Source: Yinghuangia soli
GTDB taxonomy: Bacteria > Actinomycetota > Actinomycetes > Streptomycetales > Streptomycetaceae
Reading direction: 5' to 3'
Assembly: GCF_021502675.1 (NCBI RefSeq)
Contig: NZ_JAKFHA010000015.1
Span: 140,846 to 204,845, forward strand
Length of the DNA stretch: 64,000 bases
The notes beneath the pieces were generated by a model. The model saw nothing but the letters and a program-made list of their open reading frames with translations. It was not told where the DNA came from and made no database searches. Below, piece after piece: positions 17,535 through 25,344 of the stretch (positions within the stretch are counted from its first letter, which is position 1; every line of letters begins with the position of its first letter). A program made the translations under genes and the position numbers.

Positions 17535-18323
17535 CTACAGCCGGCGGGTACGCAGGACGCCGGTCGCCATGGGAAGCGTGAACTCCCCGTCGGCGGTCTC
17601 CTCCCGGGCCGCGAGGTAGGCACGGATGCGTGCCAGTGCCGAGCGGCGTTCCGCGTCCGGCATCACGAGCATGCCCGCGCGGGTGGCCAGCGCCGCGACC
17701 AGCGAGTCCGCGGTGCGCTGCTGCCTGTGCGCGAACTCGTTTTGCTCCGCTGCCCCGAACCGCGCGGCGCCGGTCCGCGGCAGGTAGAGGTCCGCGGTCG
17801 CGGCACGCCAGGCGCCGACGGTGTCCCGCGGGCCGACGGCAGCGCTCCCGGCGACGCGGGCGAGACCGGTGATCCACGTGACCCGGTCGTCCAGGACGTT
17901 CCACAACCCGGAGAGAATGCCGCCGGGCACCAGGACCCGGGCGATCTCGGGCCCCGCAGCGGCCATGTCGAACCAGTGCATCGCGTTGCCCGCGACCACG
18001 GCGTCGACGGACCCGTCGGGCAGCGGGATGTTCTCCGCGTTGCCGGCGAGCGCGCGGACGTCCGGCAGCTCCCGGCTCAGTTCGGCGCGCATCGCCGGAT
18101 CCGGCTCGACGGCGACGACATCCACGCCGGAGGCCGCAAGTACGGCGGTCAGCTTGCCTGTTCCGGCGCCGAGGTCCAGCACCCGCAGGACGGGTCCGGA
18201 CCTCGGTGCCGGGTCGAGCGCCCAACGCACGGCATCGGGTGCGTAGTCCGGCCGGTGCTCGGCGTACGCAGCCGCCGCCGAGCCGAACGATGAGCTCAGA
18301 GAAGAGACTTCATGCTGTTCCAT
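17535..18323 (-). CDS. Class I SAM-dependent methyltransferase (Methyltransf_11 type)
   Basis: A 262-residue enzyme with motif I VLRVLDLGAGTGKLTAVLAA, the acidic ribose-binding VVAVEPDPAMRAEL, AENIPLPDGSVDAVVAGNAM and HWFDMAAAGPEIARVLVPGG. The HWF segment after motif II is typical of a widespread actinomycete/fungal group of small-molecule methyltransferases. It is tail-to-tail with the previous methyltransferase, but the two sequences differ, so this is not a recent duplication. Substrate unknown. Confidence 0.92.
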   Translation of the reverse strand: MEQHEVSSLSSSFGSAAAAYAEHRPDYAPDAVRWALDPAPRSGPVLRVLDLGAGTGKLTAVLAASGVDVVAVEPDPAMRAELSRELPDVRALAGNAENIPLPDGSVDAVVAGNAMHWFDMAAAGPEIARVLVPGGILSGLWNVLDDRVTWITGLARVAGSAAVGPRDTVGAWRAATADLYLPRTGAARFGAAEQNEFAHRQQRTADSLVAALATRAGMLVMPDAERRSALARIRAYLAAREETADGEFTLPMATGVLRTRRL

Positions 18324-18370
18324 GCGCCCACGCTATGTGGCTGCCACACCCTCCCGCGTCGGTAGCGCGG

Positions 18371-19096
18371 TCAGTCGCGCAGCTTGAGCGCGACGATGTG
18401 GTCGGTCGGGACGAACATCAGGTCGCGCCCGACCGTTGCGGCGGCGGGGTCGGCGGCATCCAGGGGAGAGCCGTCGAAGCGGGCGATCTCGACGGTCAGT
18501 ACGTAGTGGCCGTTCGCGACGGCGGTGGCACGGTTGCCCGGGTCGGGCCGGTAGACCGCGCCGGACGCAGGCGGCGGGACGAGGAACCGCGCGCGGACGC
18601 CGCCGGCCTTCTCCGCGTTGCCCGACTTGATGAGCCCGGCGATTCGCTGCGCGTCGGTCTCGTTGCCGAACGACACGACCGCGACCGAGACGACGTACTT
18701 CTTGGCCGCGTCGACCGACACGGCCCGCAGGACGCCCTCGCACGTCACCTCGTCCAGCAGCACGGCAAGCCCGGGCTCCGCGCCCTCCGCGCATTCGGCG
18801 TCGTCTTTGGCGAGCTGCAGGTACTGGCCGTCCTGGATGCTGCGCGCCCCGTCGTCCCCGAAGAACTCCTGCGCGGTGAAGCCCGACTTGCCGGCTTCAT
18901 CGTCATCGGTGCTTCTGACCCAGAAGAAGGTCCCTATCGCGACGAGAACCAGGACCAGGGCCCCGATCACCCCGTTGGCCATCGCCCCGGCCCCGGACCC
19001 ACCGCGCCGCGGGCCGCCGGCCGCACCCCCGCCGCCGCCCGTCGGCACCTTCTCCACCTGGTCGCCGTCCCCCGGCGCCGTCCATTGCTCACTCAT
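18371..19096 (-). CDS. Membrane-anchored hypothetical protein
   Basis: A 241-residue protein with a Gly-rich cytoplasmic N-terminus, one membrane helix (VIGALVLVLVAIGTFFWVR) near residues 44-62, and an extracellular domain of about 180 residues. That domain has several beta strands and a Cys pair (DDAECAEG ... DEVTCEGV). The ATG at 19096 has no clear ribosome site; an in-frame ATG 7 codons upstream is possible. I do not recognise the family. It is separated from the CsoR-like gene by 102 bp on the same strand. Confidence 0.75.
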   Translation of the reverse strand: MSEQWTAPGDGDQVEKVPTGGGGGAAGGPRRGGSGAGAMANGVIGALVLVLVAIGTFFWVRSTDDDEAGKSGFTAQEFFGDDGARSIQDGQYLQLAKDDAECAEGAEPGLAVLLDEVTCEGVLRAVSVDAAKKYVVSVAVVSFGNETDAQRIAGLIKSGNAEKAGGVRARFLVPPPASGAVYRPDPGNRATAVANGHYVLTVEIARFDGSPLDAADPAAATVGRDLMFVPTDHIVALKLRD

Positions 19097-19198
19097 AGGG
19101 AGGCACGGTAGCCGCAAGCGCCTTACGCCCGTTCGGTTACCCCTGCGCGGAGACTGGATCGGCGCCCCGGGCTTCGGCGTCGGTGGTCGGTCGGGCCC

Positions 19199-19576
<378 letters not shown>

Positions 19577-21748
19577 TCAGTCGTGCGCGAAGCGCACGTC
19601 GGGCAGGATCCGGCGCAGCCACGCCGGACACCACCACGCCGCGTTGCCGGTCAGCCGCAGCAGGACCGGGAGCAGGACCAGCCGGATCAGCGCCGCGTCC
19701 AGCAGCACCGCGGTGCCCAGCACGATGCCCATCTCCTTGGGCGGCAGCGGCCCCGACAATGCGAAGGTGAAGAACACGGCGACCATCACCGCGGCCGCCG
19801 CGAAGACCACGCGGCCGGAGTCGGCCAGCGCCCCGGTCACCGCGCGCCGCGGGTCGCCGGTGCGCTCGTAGTGCTCCTTGGCGGAGGCGAGCAGGAAGAC
19901 GGTGTAGTCCATCGCGATCGCGAAGATCATCGCGAAGAAGAACACCGGCGCCCAGCCGTCCAGGAACCCCTGCGGGGTGAACCCGAGCAGCGAAGCGCCA
20001 TGCCCGTCCTGGAAGACCAGCTTCGCGACGCCGAACGCCGCCGCGGTGGACAGCAGGCTCGTCACGGTGCCCAGCAGCGCGGCCAGCGGTGCGCGCAGTG
20101 CGAAGACCAGCAGCAGGAAGCCGAGTCCGAGGACGACGCCGATCACCAGCGGCGTCTTGGCATCCAATGCGGTCTGCAGGTCGAGGTTCTCCGCGGCCGC
20201 GCCGCCGACCAGGGCGTCCTCGGGCAGCCCGGCCCGCAGTCGGTCGAGCGTGTCGCCGAGGGCGGGGTCGGACGCCGCGTCGGCAGCGGTCTGGGCGGCC
20301 TGCTCGGTCGGCACGACGATCTGCAGCATGCCGGGCGTGCCCGGCCCGAAGGCCTCCTGCACCGTCGTGTACCCGACCCGCGCGGATGCGTCCTCGGGCA
20401 CCACGGTGATCGACGGCATCGCGGTACGCAGCCCCGCCAGCGGCGCGGCCAGCGCCAGCAGGACGAGCAGGGCGGGCAGGCCGTAGCGAACCGGGTGCCG
20501 CCACAGCCGGTCGGCCCAGGCGGCGAAGCGCGGAGAGCCCGACGCACCTGCGTCAACCGTCGAACCGGCTTCCTTGCCGCGGGACTTGCTCCACGGCAGC
20601 GCCCCCGCGTCCACCTTGGAACCCAGTTTGGCGAGGATCGCCGGCAGCAACGTGAGGGTCGCGGCCAGGACGAAGACGACCGCCAGCATGATGCCGAGCG
20701 CCATCGTGCGGAACGCAGGTGCCGGGACGAGCATCACCGCGGACAGGCTGACCAGCACGGTCGCCCCGGACAGCGCGACGGCCTTGCCCGCGGTGTCCAT
20801 GGTCTCGCGTACCGCCCGGACCGCGTCCCCGTGCCGCGCGAGCGCGGCGCGGAAGCGGACCACCAGGAAGAGCGCGTAGTCGATGCCCAGCGCGAGGGCG
20901 AACATCATCGCGAAGTTCATCGCCCAGATGGACACCGGCGTCACCTGGTCCAGCAGCACCAGCGCGCCCGCGGACGCGGCCAGGCCGGCCAGCGTCAGGA
21001 GCAGCGGCAGCCCCGCGGCGACCAGCGAGCCGAACGCCAGCACGAGGATGGCCATCGTCACCGGCCAGGACAGCATCTCCGACTTGATCATGGCGTCGTG
21101 GTTCGCGGTGTTGAAGTCGCTCCACATGACGGACGAGCCGGTCGCGGTCACCTCGATGCCGCCGCCGGACAGCGCGCCGAGCGGGCCCTTGAGGTCGTCC
21201 GCGGCGCGGACCATGTCGTCGGCGCCGGCACCCGCCCCGGCCAGCAGGATCGCCGTGCGGCCGTCGGGGCTGACCGTCGCGCCCGGCTGCGGCGGTACGA
21301 CGCCCGTGATGCGGGCGTCCGCGGTCAGCAGCGCGGTCGCGCGGCCGATGACGTCCTGCACCGCGGGGTCGGACACCGGGCGGTCGGCATGCACGACGAC
21401 CTGCAGCGCGGTGGACGCGTTGCCCCCGAAGTGCTCCCGGGCCAGGTCCCTGACCTGCACGGACTCGCTGCCCTCGGCATGCCAGCCGGCCCCGGCCAGG
21501 GCGCTCGTCACCTGCGGGGCGAACGCGCCCAGCCCGGCGACGACCGCCACCCACAGCACGACGACCAGTCGCAGGTGTGCCGCGGACCACAGTCCCAGGC
21601 GCCCGAACCAGCCGGGGCCGGACGGGCTGCCTCCGGACGGGCCGGGCGCCGGGCCCGCCGTGGATCCGGCTGCCGCCTGCCGCGCCGCGGGTGTCTTGGC
21701 GAGGCCGACTCCGGTTTCGGTGTCGGGTATCTGTCCGCCGACGGTCAT
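19577..21748 (-). CDS. MMPL-family RND transporter
   Basis: A 723-residue membrane transporter. A first helix (LVVVLWVAVVAGLGAFAP) is followed by a large extracytoplasmic domain. A block of helices follows with IDYALFLVVRFR, then a second half with AMDYTVFLLASAKEHYERTG and a final helical block (VVFAAAAVMVAVFFTF), giving about 11-12 membrane segments in the duplicated MMPL pattern. Such pumps export lipids or hydrophobic compounds using the proton gradient. The ATG at 21748 has GGAGG 6 nt upstream. A perfect C5G5 palindrome lies 18 bp before the start, so the CsoR-like repressor (109 bp downstream, same strand) should control it. Confidence 0.93.
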   Translation of the reverse strand: MTVGGQIPDTETGVGLAKTPAARQAAAGSTAGPAPGPSGGSPSGPGWFGRLGLWSAAHLRLVVVLWVAVVAGLGAFAPQVTSALAGAGWHAEGSESVQVRDLAREHFGGNASTALQVVVHADRPVSDPAVQDVIGRATALLTADARITGVVPPQPGATVSPDGRTAILLAGAGAGADDMVRAADDLKGPLGALSGGGIEVTATGSSVMWSDFNTANHDAMIKSEMLSWPVTMAILVLAFGSLVAAGLPLLLTLAGLAASAGALVLLDQVTPVSIWAMNFAMMFALALGIDYALFLVVRFRAALARHGDAVRAVRETMDTAGKAVALSGATVLVSLSAVMLVPAPAFRTMALGIMLAVVFVLAATLTLLPAILAKLGSKVDAGALPWSKSRGKEAGSTVDAGASGSPRFAAWADRLWRHPVRYGLPALLVLLALAAPLAGLRTAMPSITVVPEDASARVGYTTVQEAFGPGTPGMLQIVVPTEQAAQTAADAASDPALGDTLDRLRAGLPEDALVGGAAAENLDLQTALDAKTPLVIGVVLGLGFLLLVFALRAPLAALLGTVTSLLSTAAAFGVAKLVFQDGHGASLLGFTPQGFLDGWAPVFFFAMIFAIAMDYTVFLLASAKEHYERTGDPRRAVTGALADSGRVVFAAAAVMVAVFFTFALSGPLPPKEMGIVLGTAVLLDAALIRLVLLPVLLRLTGNAAWWCPAWLRRILPDVRFAHD

Positions 21749-21764
21749 GTACTGCCTCCAGAAA

Positions 21765-21816
21765 TATACCCCCGGGGGTAATGTGTACTCGACGGTAGCG
21801 CATACCCCCACCCGTA
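21765..21816. promoter_or_regulatory. Divergent CsoR/CstR-type operators (MMPL / DUF302)
   Basis: TACCCCCGGGGGTA (21767-21780) is a perfect 14-bp palindrome just upstream of the MMPL ribosome site. A second, degenerate copy TACCCCCACCCGTA lies at 21803-21816, towards the DUF302 gene. Together with the site at 19506 they give three related sites in one locus. Confidence 0.72.
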
Positions 21817-21912
21817 TACGAATGCGTGGCGCGGAGGCGGCTGGGCGCGACCGGAGCACGGCAGCAAAGCCGAGCCGACGACAGAACGGCAGAACGACAG
21901 ATGGAGAACGCC

Positions 21913-22320
21913 ATGAGCTACGACCGCACCGTCCGCGTGCACACCGACTTCGCCGCCACCGTGGCGACGGTCCGCGAAGCGCTCGCCGCGCAGGGCTTCG
22001 GCGTGCTCACCGAGATCGACGTCACCGCAACGCTGCGGGCCAAGCTCGGCGAGGAGATGGAGGACTACCTGATCCTCGGCGCCTGCAACCCGCCGCTCGC
22101 GCACCGCGCCCTCGGTGTCGACCGGTCGATCGGCCTGCTGCTGCCTTGCAACGTCGTGGTCCGCCGCGACGGCGACGGCACGCTCGTGCAGGCCATCGAC
22201 CCGGCCACGATGGTGACCTTCACCGGCCTCGACGCCCTGCGCCCGGTCGCCGACGAAGCCGCCACCCGCCTGGACGCCGCACTGGCGGCAGTGGTCGAGG
22301 CGGCCGGCGACGCGCAGTAG
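21913..22320 (+). CDS. DUF302-domain protein
   Basis: A 135-residue cytoplasmic protein of the DUF302 family: YDRTVRVHTDFAATVATVRE, ALAAQGFGVLTEIDVTATL, then LGACNPPLAHRALGVDRSIG and LLPCNVVVRRDGDGTLVQAI. The family fold is an alpha/beta dimer of unsettled function, often encoded beside metal- or sulfur-responsive repressors. GGAG (21903-21906) with 6-nt spacing fixes the start at 21913 rather than at earlier in-frame codons. It is divergent from the MMPL gene across the palindromic operators. Two conserved cysteines could handle metals or sulfane sulfur; this is inference. Confidence 0.93.
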   Translation: MSYDRTVRVHTDFAATVATVREALAAQGFGVLTEIDVTATLRAKLGEEMEDYLILGACNPPLAHRALGVDRSIGLLLPCNVVVRRDGDGTLVQAIDPATMVTFTGLDALRPVADEAATRLDAALAAVVEAAGDAQ

Positions 22321-22373
22321 CCGCGCGCCCCGGCGCACGCGGCCGAGCGGCCCAGGAGCACCGCGGGCAAGCC

Positions 22374-22412
22374 GAAGGGCCGACGGGTGGCAATCCACAC
22401 CGTCGGCCCTTC
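22374..22412 (+). terminator. Strong terminator after DUF302 gene
   Basis: GAAGGGCCGACGG (22374-22386) pairs exactly with CCGTCGGCCCTTC (22400-22412), and an inner GTGG-CAAT-CCAC extends the stem. It lies 54 bp after the DUF302 stop and before the convergent hydrolase gene. Confidence 0.8.
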
Positions 22413-22478
22413 GCGTCGAAAGTCCGTGGCCGGGCGCTGCGCTGGGGGGCGTCATCCTGAGCGCAGCGGCGCGGGCGC

Positions 22479-23384
22479 CTATGCGCCGGGCGGCGCGTCC
22501 AGTTCGTGCAGGAAGTCCAGGAGAGCGCGGTTGTAGGCCGCGGGCTGCTCCATGTTCGGGTAGTGCGCCGCGCCCGGGATGTCCACGGTCCGGCTGTCGG
22601 CGACGCTGCCGAGCAACTGCCGTACGGTCGCGATCAGGTCGGGGGAGTCCAGCGTGCCGTCCAGACCCAGGACCGGCACGGCGATACGGGCTGCGCGGGC
22701 GACGGTGTCGGTCACCAGGACGGTGTGGTCCGTCTCGCCCGGGGTGTGCTTCGCGAGCGTACGCGCGGCCATCGCGGCGAGCCGCTGCACGATCGCCGGG
22801 TCGACCTCGTCCAACAGCCGGTGCGGACCGGACGCCCACAGAAGGAAGTTCGACATCCAGCCCTCGATGTCGCCCGCCATCAGTGCGGCCATCTGCGCGG
22901 CCTGGACGCGATTGCTCCACGGGTCGGAATAGTCCGGCTCCTGCGCGCCGCGCCCGCTGAGGGCCAACCCGCGGACGACGTCCGGGTGTTCGATCGCCGT
23001 GTCGATCGCGATCATGGCGCCCATCGACACGCCGGCCAGGACTGCGGGCCCGGCGTCCAGGTGGCGGACGAGTGCGGCCAGGTCGTCGGCCTGCCGGAAC
23101 GGCTGCGACGCGTTGGCGGAGCCGCCGTGCCCGCGGGCGTCCGGGGCGATGACGCGGTACTCGCGTGCCAGCTCGGCTATTTGCGCGTCCCACATGGTGT
23201 GGTCCAGGAAACCGGCGTGCAGCAGGACGACCAGAGGGCCCTGGCCTGCGTCGCGGTAGACGAGCGGGCCGTCGGCGCTCGCGAAGGCGAAGAGGTCGGA
23301 CGTGCCGGGGATCGGTGCGGACGTGCCGGCGGGCAAGCCGGTCGGCGCAGTGGGCGGGTTCGTGGTGTCCAAGACGTGGCTCAT
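22479..23384 (-). CDS. Alpha/beta-hydrolase
   Basis: A 301-residue hydrolase: VVLLHAGFLDHTMWDAQIAE (oxyanion region), VIAPDARGHGGSA, the nucleophile elbow AGVSMGAM with Ser120, and the late His in PGAAHYPNMEQP. This fits the epoxide hydrolase/haloperoxidase/esterase group; the exact substrate is unknown. The start codon lies inside an inverted repeat TGACACC-CAA-GGTGTCA that is the likely operator for the divergent MarR regulator, so the gene is probably repressed by it. The first 30 residues are a Pro/Thr-rich extension. Confidence 0.9.
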   Translation of the reverse strand: MSHVLDTTNPPTAPTGLPAGTSAPIPGTSDLFAFASADGPLVYRDAGQGPLVVLLHAGFLDHTMWDAQIAELAREYRVIAPDARGHGGSANASQPFRQADDLAALVRHLDAGPAVLAGVSMGAMIAIDTAIEHPDVVRGLALSGRGAQEPDYSDPWSNRVQAAQMAALMAGDIEGWMSNFLLWASGPHRLLDEVDPAIVQRLAAMAARTLAKHTPGETDHTVLVTDTVARAARIAVPVLGLDGTLDSPDLIATVRQLLGSVADSRTVDIPGAAHYPNMEQPAAYNRALLDFLHELDAPPGA

Positions 23385-23431
23385 GACACCCAAGGTGTCA
23401 TCTCCTCGGCAAGATGGCAACCTAGGTGTCA
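23384..23431. promoter_or_regulatory. MarR operator between hydrolase and MarR genes
   Basis: TGACACC (23384-23390) and GGTGTCA (23394-23400) form a perfect 7-bp inverted repeat with a CAA centre. A further GGTGTCA lies at 23425-23431, just before the MarR start. The first site overlaps the hydrolase start codon, giving repression by blocking transcription. Confidence 0.7.
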
Positions 23432-23441
23432 TTATGCTGTG

Positions 23442-23966
23442 GTGACCTCCCACGACCGACCGCGCCGAGCACCCAGGGCGCAACCGCCGAAGCCGCCGAA
23501 CGAGCCGCTCGCCCCCGACGACCTCGCCCCCCGCCTCATGGAGGTGTTCGACCTGGTCGGCCCTCTGTACCGGCGCGTCCAACGCAAGGTCGAGCAGGAC
23601 GCGCCGCGCCAAGGACTGTCCGTCGGCGTCCGAGCCGTCCTCGACCTGCTCCGCGAGCACGGCCCGATGACCGTTCCGCAGATGGGCCGCGCCCAGTCCC
23701 TCAGCCGCCAGTTCGTGCAGCGCATGGTCAACGACGCGGCCGCCGACGGGCTGGTCGAGGGCATCCCGAACCCGGCCCACCAGCGCTCGCTGCTCATCCG
23801 GCTCACCGACCCCGGCCTGGCCGCCATCGGCGCGGTCACCGCACGCGAGCACGCACTCCTGCGCCAGGTCGGCGGCGACCTCACCGATGCCGAGGTCACG
23901 GCCTGCGTCAAGGTCCTGAGCCGCATGCTCGATCTCTTCGACGACGTCGAGGTCGACGCGAACTGA
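23442..23966 (+). CDS. MarR-family transcriptional regulator
   Basis: A 174-residue regulator with a GTG start (a second GTG is immediately upstream at 23439). The winged helix-turn-helix is LLREHGPMTVPQMGRAQSLS, then RQFVQRMVNDAAADGLVEGI and the wing PNPAHQRSLLIRLTDPG. Flanking helices form the dimer interface. It is divergent from the hydrolase gene with GGTGTCA sites in the gap, which suggests control of the hydrolase and of itself, probably relieved by the hydrolase substrate or a phenolic ligand. Confidence 0.9.
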   Translation: MTSHDRPRRAPRAQPPKPPNEPLAPDDLAPRLMEVFDLVGPLYRRVQRKVEQDAPRQGLSVGVRAVLDLLREHGPMTVPQMGRAQSLSRQFVQRMVNDAAADGLVEGIPNPAHQRSLLIRLTDPGLAAIGAVTAREHALLRQVGGDLTDAEVTACVKVLSRMLDLFDDVEVDAN

Positions 23967-24009
23967 CTACTCGTCACCGCATCCGGGGAGCCGCCCCGGC
24001 CGCCGCACC

Positions 24010-24208
24010 AGGCCGTGTCTGCCGGATCTTGATACCGCTCACGGCGCCCGGCACCGCATCCGGGCCTGGCGGCCCTCCTCGGTCGCTGCGCTCCCTCGCG
24101 GCGTTGCGGGGCCTTGCGAGTACGACCGAGTACGAGCGTCGGCCCTGCGCCTTGCGATGCACGGCACCGAACACCGCGAGCGGCACCAAGATCCGACAGA
24201 CACGACCT
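24010..24208. repeat. MITE-like element with 31-bp imperfect terminal inverted repeats
   Basis: Positions 24010-24040 match the reverse complement of 24178-24208 at 27 of 31 positions; both begin AGG(C/T)CGTGTCTG(C/T)CGGATC. The 199-bp body has no credible gene and contains secondary-structure-rich segments (GAGTACGACCGAGTAC). Size and termini suit a non-autonomous mobile element or an IS-derived remnant. Its right end coincides with the CTAG target used by the IS630 element. No clear target duplication was found. Confidence 0.6.
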
Positions 24209-24209
24209 A

Positions 24210-25332
24210 GTGACCTGAGTCGGAGATTCGTCGTTGGTTGGGTATGAGTCGTCCGGGTCCGAAGATCCCGCCGTTGTCGTTGACGGATGCCCAGCGGGCT
24301 GTGCTTGAGGGGTGGGTGCGCCGTCGGTCGACGGCGCAGGCGTTGGCGTTGCGGTCGCGGATCGTGCTGGAGTGCGCGGACGGGCACTCGATCCTGGAGG
24401 TGTCGCGGCGCCTGGGTGTGGCCGCGGACACGGTCCGGACGTGGCGGCGCAGGTTCCTCGAGCGCGGTCCGGACGGGCTCGCCGACGAGCCGCGGCCCGG
24501 TGTCCCGCGGACGATCACCGACGCGGACGTGGAGCGGGTGATCGTCAAGACGCTGGAGGAGAAGCCGGCGAACGCGACGCACTGGTCGACCCGTTCGATG
24601 GCCGCGGCAACCGGCATGTCGCAGTCGGCGGTCTCCCGGATCTGGCGGGCGTTCGCCCTCGCGCCGCACCGCGCCGAGACGTTCAAGCTCTCGACCGACC
24701 CGTTCTTCGTCGACAAGGTCCGCGACGTCGTCGGGCTCTATCTGGACCCGCCCGAGCGCGCGCTGGTGCTGTGTGTGGACGAGAAGTCGCAGATCCAGGC
24801 GCTGGACCGCTCCCAGCCGGTGCTGCCGATGATGCCCGGCGTCCCCGAACGCCGCAGCCACGACTACGTCCGCGCGGGCACCACCACGCTGTTCGCCGCA
24901 CTCGAGGTCGCCACCGGCAAGGTCATCGGCTCCCTGCACCGCCGCCACCGCGCCGTCGAGTTCAAGAAGTTCCTCGCCAAACTCGACAGGGAAGTGCCCG
25001 CCGGCTTCGAGGTGCACCTGATCCTGGACAACTACGCCACCCACAAGACCCCCGCGGTCAGGAAATGGCTGCTCGCGCACCCGCGCTTCCATCTGCACTT
25101 CACCCCGACCGGGTCGTCCTGGCTGAACCTGGTCGAGCGCTGGTTCGCCGAACTCACCCAGAAGAAGCTCAAGCGCGGCGTCCACCGTTCCGTCCAGGCC
25201 CTCGAACGCGACATCCGCACCTGGCTCGCGGACTGGAATGACCACCCACGGCCCTTCGCCTGGACCAAGACCGCCGACGACATCCTCGACAAAGTCGCCA
25301 CCTACTGCCAACGAATCTCCGACTCACGTCAC
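24210..25332 (+). mobile_element. IS630-family insertion sequence, complete
   Basis: The element is 1,123 bp. Terminal inverted repeats are GTGACCTGAGTCGGAGATTC at the left (24210 on) and, reading in from 25332, GTGACGTGAGTCGGAGATTC, with one mismatch in the first 22 bases. TA at 24208-24209 and 25333-25334 is the target duplication; restoring the site gives C-TA-G, the CTAG target preferred by IS630. One transposase gene fills it. Ends, duplication and gene all look intact, so the copy could be recent and active. Confidence 0.9.
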
Positions 25333-25335
25333 TAG
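24244..25335 (+). CDS. IS630-family transposase
   Basis: A 363-residue transposase. Residues about 13-135 contain two helix-turn-helix units (SILEVSRRLGVAADTVRTWR and MAAATGMSQSAVSRIWRAF). The DDE catalytic core has Asp179 in LCVDEKSQIQ, Asp262 in LILDNYATHK and Glu298 in WLNLVERWFAEL. It catalyses cut-and-paste transposition at TA. The stop codon TAG (25333-25335) is outside the element: TA from the target duplication plus the next host base G, so the right inverted repeat is coding to its last base. A TTG two codons upstream is an alternative start. Confidence 0.95.
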   Translation: MSRPGPKIPPLSLTDAQRAVLEGWVRRRSTAQALALRSRIVLECADGHSILEVSRRLGVAADTVRTWRRRFLERGPDGLADEPRPGVPRTITDADVERVIVKTLEEKPANATHWSTRSMAAATGMSQSAVSRIWRAFALAPHRAETFKLSTDPFFVDKVRDVVGLYLDPPERALVLCVDEKSQIQALDRSQPVLPMMPGVPERRSHDYVRAGTTTLFAALEVATGKVIGSLHRRHRAVEFKKFLAKLDREVPAGFEVHLILDNYATHKTPAVRKWLLAHPRFHLHFTPTGSSWLNLVERWFAELTQKKLKRGVHRSVQALERDIRTWLADWNDHPRPFAWTKTADDILDKVATYCQRISDSRH

Positions 25336-25344
25336 ATTGTGATC

